Source: Diphasiastrum complanatum (lineage: Eukaryota; Streptophyta; Lycopodiopsida; Lycopodiales; Lycopodiaceae). Taken from it: a stretch of DNA of 64,000 nucleotides. Below are positions 55,509 through 64,000 of this stretch, one piece after another (positions within the stretch are counted from its first letter, which is position 1; each line of letters opens with the position of its first letter). The notes under the pieces are model-generated. The model was not told where the DNA came from and did not search any database. It saw only the letters and a list, made by a program, of their open reading frames with translations. Location: assembly GCA_029204225.1 (NCBI GenBank), contig CM055114.1, positions 13,330,144 through 13,394,143 on the forward strand, written 5' to 3'. A program made the translations under genes and the position numbers.

Positions 55509-58500
55509 AAAGCTAGTACAAAATGACATTTATTGTGCTAGTAATATCATTGCATTTCAGAGAGGATTCAAGATGATCAAAACATTGTTATATTGTAATA
55601 CAATTAGTCTTTCTCAAATGGTTGACTAGTTGTGTTCCCCTATAAAACAAAGTTAGAAATGTATAACTACAGATCCAAGTCCTTATAAGAGATGCCAAAT
55701 ATATTGTAATGCTTTTTGTAGTCTCAACCTAGTATAAATTCCTTTTTTGGTAAGTACTTTTTATTTATCATGTTGCACTTAATTGAATGGACCTCTTTGT
55801 ATGACATAAGGCCGCATACATCATGATAACTTTGATGAATTTGAGCCTATTATTTTAAAGTGCATAAAGCATTTAAGCTATTTTGTATTCCATACATACT
55901 AGTCAAGATTTTGAGATTGTGTGTGTTTACACATTATTTGCTAATGCAAGAGAACCAAAAGAATGTACAAGTTTACTGCAATCAATCTATATAGACTACC
56001 ATGAGATAGTGGTTCTAACACAATATTATTTGGACCTCAAGCTCTTCTGAAAATTTGAAGCTTATATATGACAAAGTATGGTAAGAGTTTATTTATTCTG
56101 CTCACATTTTTATGACTTTTCAAAGAGGATCCAAGATGAATACCCATCATTATCTTGTCATGTGATTGGCTTTCCTCTAGTGGTTGACTTCTTCGCAAAC
56201 AAATCTAGCAAATTCATAATTATGGGTCCACCATCAGAAAACAAAAAATTGCCAACTTATTTCATGAATTGATGCTCACCGTAATCTCAAACTAGTATAT
56301 ATTTTTTTGTTTAAATGGTACTTTTCACTTGTAATATCATACTTAATTCAATGGATAAGTTAGATGACATATGGGTATGTCATGCCTCCTGCATCATGCT
56401 ACCATTGGATTGTGTATACTAACTTCATGAATTTGAGCTTAATATTTCAAAGTCCATGATGTGCAAAAACTATTTTTCATTCATACATCCAAGCCAAGAT
56501 CTTGAGATCATGTATTAAGATGTTTAAAGATAAAGGGGGACACATGATAATGTAATCCTTTTCTAAAAAGTTTATAATACATATGAAAGAAAAATGACCT
56601 ACTGGTAGATGTTCCCTTTGTGTACATTTTTGAATGAGTAGGATTGAATGCAAGTTATGAGAGAAGAAAAAAAAAGATGTTGAGCTATCTATTCTTTTGC
56701 TTGCTACCCTTTTCAAGTAGCATACAAATCACCAACTTGCCCTCATTTGATGGGGACAATAGAAAAAATCATGAAATAATGTGTCCTATTCTTTTCAATT
56801 CCTCAAACATGGCAACTCAATCCTAATATGATGATTCATTTGGGTTGACATGATTTATATGTATCAACTTTTTTCAAGAGGAGCATTTGTAAAAGTACTC
56901 AATTTCACTATCACTCAAGGTTCACATAAGATTTTGGTGAGATAAAAATGGCCTTTGTTTTCAATTTTCATATGTATGTATATAAAAAAGAGGGATTTTG
57001 CTATTTATTTCATCTACACGTTGAAGTTACAAGAATGAACTCACCAACTACCTTGAAGTTTTTTACTTGTGAGAATTAACTTCAAAATGATAATGTCTTT
57101 GAAATGTCACGATAACGTCAAGTCACTTTAAAAGGGTGATGAATATAAACACATATAGAAGCACATTATTGTCATTGAGTCTTATCTTGCAATCCATAAA
57201 CCAATACATAGATAAGAAGAATCAATTATTACAAATAATTCATAATGAGGAGTATTTTAAAAGAAAGAATATCCTCTAAATTATGGTAAACAGCCCCCTG
57301 GAATACATAATATTGAATTTCAAGTTTTTATTGATTTTAAGCCCAAGTTGCCTTTTGTTGTCATGAACTTTGTCATTTATCTTGTTCTATTTAAATTAGG
57401 AAAGATTATGGTGAGCCCTCCAACTACATGTCATTACATGCAATAAACCAAAGCTACTCTACAACTTCTAAAAATATCAAAGAGACCACATAGGCTCAGT
57501 AAAAAAGAGAAAACCCAGTGAGAACTAGTACCGAGCCCAAATAAATTTAATCAACTAAATCAATGCCAAAGTCAAGGACCATGAGGTTGAAGTAGTGCCA
57601 AAAAGAAGTTAAATATAGAAGGACGGCATTTCTATCACAATCTACACACAAGAAAAGAATATAGTCATCAAGATGAGAACTGAAACCTAAGCTAATTGTT
57701 TTTCATGTGTGTCACTATTGCCTTACATTTTTTGTGGAGATATTGTTTGATTTGGTGGACCATCTTAATTCACATTTCAAGTTGAAAGTTGAAATCATAG
57801 TCGAGTAAAAGGGGAGATCCTGAGCTAGCAGTTGTGATTGATTTACAATAGGAAAATGGAGGTAAAAAGTGACAGGAATGCAAGCAATGTTGAGATTGAT
57901 GGGATTGTATCGTGCAATACGAGGGGAGTCCATGTGCTAGTATTCATGGCCACGACTAGTTATCAATAGCTAATTATGGTCATGTGTAGTGAATAGTGGT
58001 TGTAATTGGTGTAGAATGGTTTGAAATAGCCTAAAAGCCTCAAAAGAGCCACTTAAATGTTGTATGAGGACTTAAAAGATGTTTTAATTGGCCTAACAAG
58101 GGCTAATAGCTAATTAGGCTTACTTAGATCTAGCTAAGTTCTCTTAGAAGTTGTCATTTCCATCATTATTGAAATCTTTCTAGCTCATTTGCATATTGAA
58201 AGTTCAGAGCTCCTCCACTCCCTTATGAACAATGGCCCTTCCATTGCTAGATCTCATGTGCCATAGTCAAATGTAATCTCTCATCAAAAGGTGAATATTC
58301 ATCACTCTCATATTTATTGACCATATCTATTTGTGGATATATTGGTGGAAGTTCTTCTTTAGGTTGTGCTCTATGCTTGCTTTTTATTTCTAGCTTGGTT
58401 CGAGCAATTATGGCTAAAATATTGATGTACGAATATGACAAGGGTATGAAGAATGCAAATGCTTTGAAAAGGAACCAATACTAATTCAATGTGAGTCATG

Positions 58501-60444
58501 TTAGTCCTCATGATTCTTTGAGCAATGAAAAGAAAAATGGACATTTTGTATCACATAGGAATGCTTTATAATTTTCTTCAAAAAAAGCAATGGCTCTTGG
58601 CCATGTTTCTATGGAATCTCATATAGCTCTAATTACATCTAGAATACCAGTAAATTTTTCTCTGACTCAATCTCATGATACCTTCTCTCCTTACATAGAT
58701 TTAATTAGTAGATCAATTGAGTAAGAAGTTTTGTCAAGTATGGTTATGCTTCCACATCGAGTCCAACATTATTATTTTTCTAATTAACAAAATTTATTAT
58801 TTCTAATGTTTGGATGAGTTGGTTGGGGATTTTCTCAATAGCAAATTGCAACAAAAGGTGGAGATAAAGATTATTTTCTTCACAAGTGGACTTTCCTTCA
58901 TCATCAATCCCCAAAAGAGTGTTTGTCAAGCATACCCAAGGCCCACCACAGCTTAGATCCAAACATGTTGTGGATTCTAGTTCACAAAAGAGTGTGTCAA
59001 GCATACCCCAAGAAAGCCCCACCACGTGACAAGACTCTAACTTTAAAAACAAATTTTAGACATATTTGAGGCTCTTATTTCCCCAAATTTTAGTCCCTCT
59101 CTAGTCCTTTTGAAGGATTTGCAAGTGTTGTCTCTCCCCATACATCATATGCAATATAAATCATCAGTCAATCAACATTGTTGGGAGGATAAAATATCAA
59201 CTAAACAATAAAAAATTTCCTCATTAAATGCTATGCTTGTTAGTGAGAATGGCCACACTAAGGGAAGAGCTACTTTGACAACCAGTACAAACAATCACTA
59301 CTTTTCAACAATGGATATTGAGCACTATTTAGTGGGACCTTAGCAGGTGGCTTGAAGGTGAACATGTCAATATATCAAATTTATAGATAGTATCATTTTG
59401 TGCTGTCTATTGTACTTTACTTCAAGGTAATGCCCTCTTTATATACTCTATAAATATTTATAAAAATGAAGTTTGACAACTGAAGAATACAATGTTGTCA
59501 GAAATACTATAGGTCCTTCTCATATGAATAAATCATTTCTTGATGCAAATGATTTTAAGGAGGAAAGAAATACTAGCATGACAAGTGAAGTGCCATTTAT
59601 AGTCCCTATGTCAATTTTGTGGAAAGTCTTATTGCATCAACTCAACAATAGCGGGCTAGGATTCATGAAAGCTCAAACTGTTTTGTAGACCCAACTATCA
59701 ATAAGGTACACTTTGGAACAGAAGAAATATTGTATAAATTTGAACTACCATACACAATAGTACCGGACAAATAAAATAAACATGGCAAAAATAACAAGAA
59801 AAATCAAAACGGAGATGAAAAGACATATACAACAAGATGGTCACTTATTTGACTCTCTTGACTGGTAATCTACAACAACCAGTTGATGCTCAAATTAGTA
59901 ATCCTAAATTGTGTACCAGTGTTGAAGTTTTCACAACAACATTTTTTTTTAATCCAAGAACATTTTTTAAAGCCAAAGTCAAATATCGATCGAAAATCTT
60001 GAACAAGCAAGATCTTAAATATTTTGATGAAGCTGATGACTTTGGTGTAGAGGGAGTGTCATGTGATGGATGTAATTAGCCCATGAGCTTTATAATTGCA
60101 ATGCTAAATATAGCCATGGAGCTAAATTATAATAGAATTAGTCAATAGGACAGTTAGTGAAGTGCCTTAAACAATTGCACTATAGTTGTGAATAGCGGGA
60201 TTCGTAACAATGGTTGTAAGGCCCAGTTTAGCTGAATAAGGTCCCAAAGTTACACTAGCGGCACAAAGGACCACTACATGTAGTTAAAGTTGTGCTAAAT
60301 TTGAGGGCTATTCTACAATTGTGATTTTTTAATTCTTAGTGTTCTTGAAGAGTTTTCTTGATGTAATTTGTGATTCATCTGTTTGAAATCACATGAGAGC
60401 TTTGATCATGTTCTAGTTTCAAGCCCAATGAACTGAATGATCAG
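55509..60444. other. long gene-poor stretch
   Basis: Almost 5 kb of AT-rich DNA without recognisable genes, LTRs or polymerase motifs. The largest frames (58247-58441 and 58780-59052 minus; 59473-59688 and 59837-60079 plus) are under 91 codons and match no family I know. Short repeated lines such as GAATTTGAGC with a TTATTTTAAAGTGCAT-type follower (near 55837 and 56430) hint at old internal duplication. Confidence 0.45.
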
Positions 60445-60911
60445 GATCTGGCTGAGTTGAGAAGAGTTCGATTCTTCTTTTTTGCAATCCCGTTCTGTTG
60501 AGGTGAATAGGAATTGGTGAACTATCTTCTAATACCATGTTCAGCCATGTAGTCGGACATCTCGTTAGAGATGTATTCGCCGCCACCATCAGTTCGGAGT
60601 GCCTTCACTTTTGTAGACGTTTGTGTCTCAGCCATGGCCTTGAATCTCTTGAAGCATTCAAAGGCTTCATATTTGTGCTTAATGAACATGACTGTAGACC
60701 ATATAGAATAATCATCTATGAAAGTGATAAAATAGATTGCATCTCCTAAGGATGGAGTTGGCATTGGACCACAAAGATGGCTATGTACAAGATCTAGTAC
60801 ATGCTTTGTTTTGATGGAATGTGATTTTGGAAACTTGCTTCTAGAGTGCTTCCCATAGATGCATGATTCACAAAAGAAAGATTTCCTATCTAATGAAGAA
60901 GGGAAATTCAC
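60445..60911 (-). pseudogene. M3 integrase
   Basis: The frame 60911-60522 gives FFCESCIYGKHSRSKFPKS, LDLVHSHLCGPM, ITFIDDYS and KALRTDGGGEYISNEM, with the first two catalytic Asp regions. After a stop near 60520 it continues FTNSYSPQQNGIAKKKNRTL, where the catalytic Glu of the usual AERKNR is Lys. The reading then ends at about 60445. The enzyme is truncated and lacks an essential residue. Confidence 0.87.
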
Positions 60912-61447
60912 CCATCAACTATATTATTACAACGCATATAAGAAACTGATCTTGTATTCACGTGTCCAGATTGATTATGCCACAAAACAACACTGTCATT
61001 TACATTTTCATTAGAGATACTAGCTAATGCAACTGAATTAGAGAGTATGAGATTTCCTACTCTAGTGTATGTAGTCATAGTAGTATCTTCCTCGAGTATT
61101 GTACACTGCTCAGATGAGAAAGTAACTGTGTAGCCCTCATCAGTTATCTTAGAGACTGATAACATGTTCTTTGACAACTGAGAAACATGAAGGACGTTAG
61201 GAACACAAATGGACAGATCGTTGTTGAAGCTAATCTTCACTGCTCCTTTGTCTTCCACGCGTATGGTGCTCGAATCTCCGAGGTAGATAAATTGGTCTCT
61301 GCTGGAGGCTATATACTCGGTAAACCATTCCTTGCAAGAGGTCATGTGTTGGGTAGCGCCGCTGTCCTGGTACCAGCTACCACAGTCTTCGCTGTTGTTG
61401 TTGTAAGCCATTAACAAATGTGTATCTGACTCCTTGAATTCCGCCAT
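60908..61447 (-). pseudogene. M3 protease and pre-integrase
   Basis: This 179-codon frame starts MAEFKESDTHLLMAYNNNSE. The protease is intact in sequence: WYQDSGATQHMTSCKEW, QFIYLGDSSTIRVEDKGAVK and VPNVLHVSQLSKNMLSVSK. The GAG-pre-integrase follows (SVVLWHNQSGHVNTRSV). A zinc knuckle in frame-shifted sequence at about 61500-61560 (CRYCKRANHDIKEC type) precedes it. Confidence 0.88.
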
Positions 61448-61600
61448 GTTGGAGGAGTCTGGCTACTGCTATTGTTGTTGCTTCTTTGCCTCGTTGTAGA
61501 TGCGGATGCGACACTCCTTGATGTCGTGATTGGCTCTCTTGCAATATCTGCAGAAAAGCTTCTTGCGTGATCTACCATGCTCACCTTGAGTGTGAGGCTT

Positions 61601-62284
61601 CTACTGTTGCTTCTGCACTTGATTCTTGCCCTTGGAATAGTCTTTCTTCTTGGTGTATAGAGCCATGGATCTGTCTTTGATGGACAGGCTGCTAGTCTTT
61701 CTCTGCATTTCTTCTTGAAGAAGATGACCGATCAATTTTTGAAGAGTGAGGTTGAGTTGTGTGGAGATCATCACCACAAAGTGTTCATATGACTTTGGAA
61801 GAGAAGAAAGCAAGGTCATGACGACATCATCATCTTGAATAGAACATCCTACAACTGATAACTGATCCAATAAAGACTTGAAGCTGTTGATGTGAGAAGT
61901 GATGGTAGTAGAATCAGACATGCTAAGAGTAAAGAACTTCCTTCTAAGATGTAATCTCGTGGTTACATCGCGAGTCTCATAAAGACTTGATAACAAGTCC
62001 AGTGCTTCCTTAGAGGTTTTGCATGTGGTAACGTGAAATATTTGGAAGTCGGCCAGATTGAGTGTGATACATGCTAAGGCCTTCTGATCTTTGATCCTCC
62101 AGGCCTTTGCTTGATCACCATCTTCTGGTTTCAGGTCTGCACCTTCTACTACGTCCCAAAGATCTCTATCTATCAACATGATTCTAAGTTTTAACTTCCA
62201 GATGTAGAAGTTAGAACCATTGAACTTGTCAATGACTCTAGCTTCACCGAGTGATGAAGATGAAGAGCTACCAATATGAGACAT
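61601..62284 (-). pseudogene. M3 gag
   Basis: Start chosen at MSHIGSSSSSSLGEARVIDK (62284), the Met nearest the conserved core; the frame is open eight codons further upstream. Core: FNGSNFYIWKLKLRIMLIDR, DLWDVVEGADLK, ALACITLNLADFQIFHVTTC, SKEALDLLSSLYETRDVTTR and VVMTLLSSLPKSYEHFVVMI. It ends Lys/Gln-rich at 61601, where a stop replaces the join to the zinc knuckle. With over 220 codons uninterrupted it is the best-kept copia capsid gene here. Confidence 0.88.
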
Positions 62285-62336
62285 GATAACAGTATACAAA
62301 TAGAACAAACTTAATCTCTCGGTTTATCTGAGCTAC

Positions 62337-62348
62337 GCTCTGATACCA
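62337..62348 (-). other. primer-binding site of M3
   Basis: On the minus strand TGGTATCAGAGC, an exact initiator-Met match, three bases from the LTR. Confidence 0.9.
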
Positions 62349-62351
62349 ATC

Positions 62352-63609
62352 TGATGGGACAAGGGAGATAAGGAGAACAAAAAAGGAGAAGAGAGCAAAA
62401 ATATTGCGGAACATCTCTCCTATTCTAATCAGCTGCTAAATGCAAAAACAGTCTAATAGACAGCTTATGCTAAATGTAATCACAACTTTAAGTATTCTAA
62501 TTGCCCAACATGATCTTAAAAACTAATTAATACTCTAAAACAAGAGTATAGTCCACCGAAGAGATTAGAGATGGTTTGTATGTGGTACTACTGAAATCAG
62601 ATTCAACGTGGAGTATAGTTCTGAAATAAATGGAAGAGCAGTATAATATCGTGAGCTCCTCAGACGTCAAAGACAGCCATCGTCTGATCAGAAACTGAGG
62701 AGTCATAGACTTCCGTGTTCTGATCAAAGTGAGTAAACAAGCGCGATCAAACAACAATGAAAGTGCATTCAATCACAACAAGCATTCATCTACGTTGATA
62801 AAAATGTGCTGCTGCTATATTACACTGAATCACAATACAAATAGCAATTACAACCAAAATTGACGGCGTAATTGGAAGGCTCAAATAATGCATCTCATGG
62901 GCGGAGCAACCGCTAATCTGTGCTTGGACGATCTATTTATAGATTTCATCCATGTATTAATTACATTGAATGCTTGTCAATTAATTAGGAAAGCCATTGT
63001 ACTTGAAAATATATGGCTTTTATGACAACTGCACACAGTATATGGTCAATAATTCAGCATCGTTGACGCGGACGAGGACGTCACTGGAACGTTCCTCGTT
63101 TATTTTAGATGACCTTCGGGATTGTTCTCTCTCTTCGCATTTTTCGCAAAAAGTCGAAGATGCCCTTAAAAAGACGCTGATGTCTTTAAAATAGTTTAAC
63201 TCATGAAAATAGATGACCTTCGGGAATTTTCTCTCTCTTCGCATTTTTTGCAAAAAGCCGAAGGTGTGTTAAAAACAGTAAAACTTTTGAACTATGCAAG
63301 TTTTCGCATTTTGGGAAAATGCGAAAAAGCCGAAGCTGTTGAAAACAGAGTGTATTTCTGCAAACTGTCAAAAAAGTAATGTGTTTCTGCAGACTTGTTC
63401 TAAATGCAAGTTTTGTGGAAGTCCTTGAAAATGGCCAAGTCTTCAATGACCTCAAGTTATTAAACTTAACATCTGAACTTTGAAATTATGACAAGATTGG
63501 TTACCCTTTGTTGGAGATCAACCAGAACCCCGTTGTAGACGTTCTTCAAGTAATTGGCTGTCTAAGTTATGATTTACCAATGAGGCAACTGTGGGCTTAA
63601 TTTCCAACA
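62352..63609 (-). repeat. 5' LTR of M3
   Basis: About 1258 bp between TGATGGGAC and TTTCCAACA. Its core carries repeated CTCTCTTCGCATTTTTCGCA and AAAAAGTCGAAG units (63100-63340), unlike M2's minisatellite. The outer segment (about 63350-63609) is related to the LTRs at 37.7 and 53.4 kb. Confidence 0.8.
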
Positions 63610-63610
63610 A

Positions 63611-64000
63611 CTTGATCGAACTGTATCTTTTATGTTCGATTACTTAGATTTTTGCCATGTGCCATAATTGTCGCTTATATTTTTTGATGGTAAACTACGT
63701 AATCATATAAACGAGGCACATCTATGTTGTACAAAAGACCATGCTTAGGCAAGGCTAGAAATTTGCACATAAGCATAGACGAAGATCCTTGTGCTGACTT
63801 AGGAGTGTGCCCTCAGCTTGGTACCTCCAGCCGAATGCCCTAAGGGCAGCTACCAAAAGCCTTCTAAAAACCACTAAAACAAAATCTCACCATGGAAACT
63901 GAAAGGCGCTCTCATCCATGAGACTTGATCGAATTGTATATTTTATGTCCAATTACTTAGATTTTTGCTATGTGCCATCCTTGTCGCTTATACATTTTTT
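63611..64000. repeat. direct repeat pair at window end
   Basis: ACTTGATCGAACTGTATC and following bases at 63611-63683 recur in related form at 63923-64000 (ACTTGATCGAATTGTATA), about 312 bp apart. The second copy runs to the window edge. Nothing else is recognised between them. Confidence 0.7.

Larger units (their letters stand above)
60445..63609 (-). mobile_element. 5' half of copia element M3
   Basis: 5' LTR, primer-binding site, gag, zinc knuckle, protease and most of integrase lie in order on the minus strand. The element ends inside integrase at about 60445; RT, RNase H and the 3' LTR are missing. Gag and protease are close relatives of those of M2. Confidence 0.87.

Noticed and set aside
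59473-60079. Two plus-strand frames of 71 and 80 codons as a small gene
   Set aside because: They are in an AT-rich stretch, with no family motif, splice support or neighbouring coding signal.
41381-62348. TGGTATCAGAGC sites as parts of tRNA genes
   Set aside because: Only the 12-18 bases complementary to the tRNA 3' end are present, next to LTR ends; no cloverleaf sequence follows.

Overview
The window looks like nuclear DNA of a land plant. It holds one intact plant-type gene, a mitoferrin-like mitochondrial iron carrier at 26434-28912 (two exons, GT-AG intron). It is surrounded by nested, mostly dead retrotransposons whose primer-binding sites match plant initiator tRNA-Met. AT-rich intergenic DNA, long introns and old repeats suggest a large genome. 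The carrier sequence differs somewhat from angiosperm versions I know, so a fern or gymnosperm is possible, but I cannot fix the species. No bacterial, organellar or CRISPR-like content was seen.

Layout. 1-12013: a Ty1/copia nest. Element X (reverse transcriptase, RNase H and 3' LTR at 1-2162; gag, primer-binding site and 5' LTR at 8732-10555) lies inside the integrase of a host copia element H (2163-3058 minus; 10556-12013 plus). The halves of X face opposite ways and its target-site duplication is inverted, so the locus seems to have undergone an inversion after insertion. A plus-strand gypsy-type gag and unassigned DNA fill 3060-8730. 12014-18400: degenerate tandem repeats, microsatellites, a CACGTG-rich repeat block and weak LINE traces. 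17942-21477: an LTR and primer-binding site followed by about 3 kb without recognisable gag-pol. 21478-24020: a 5'-truncated LINE with a poly(A) tail and an inserted segment of unknown origin.

24021-29100: the mitoferrin locus. Two different tandem arrays lie directly upstream, and a likely 5'-UTR intron ends two bases before the start codon. 29100-31600: little recognisable DNA, then a copia deletion relic. 31597-35216: a minus-strand Ty3/gypsy element with several long reading frames still open.

36980-54330: a multi-level nest. Plus-strand copia P1 (37978-39011) was entered by minus-strand copia M1 (39012-48096). M1 was entered by a complete but inactivated chromovirus-type gypsy element G (40301-47921, exact 5-bp duplication CTATC). 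A second plus-strand copia, P2 (48097-48565 and 53505-54330), was entered by minus-strand copia M2 (48566-53504). M2 itself carries a 762-bp solo LTR. 54331-60445 is largely unrecognised and includes a second copy of a repeat from 4.8-5.8 kb. 60445-63609 is the 5' half of a third minus-strand copia, M3, whose LTR is related to those of M2 and the LTR at 37 kb.

The retroelement genes encode capsid, protease, integrase, reverse transcriptase and RNase H, but every copy carries frameshifts, stops, deletions or lost catalytic residues. The carrier is the only gene here I would expect to be functional. I found no new multi-gene system. The most unusual structures are the inverted nested insertion in the first 12 kb and the LTR family with fixed ends and interchangeable minisatellite cores.
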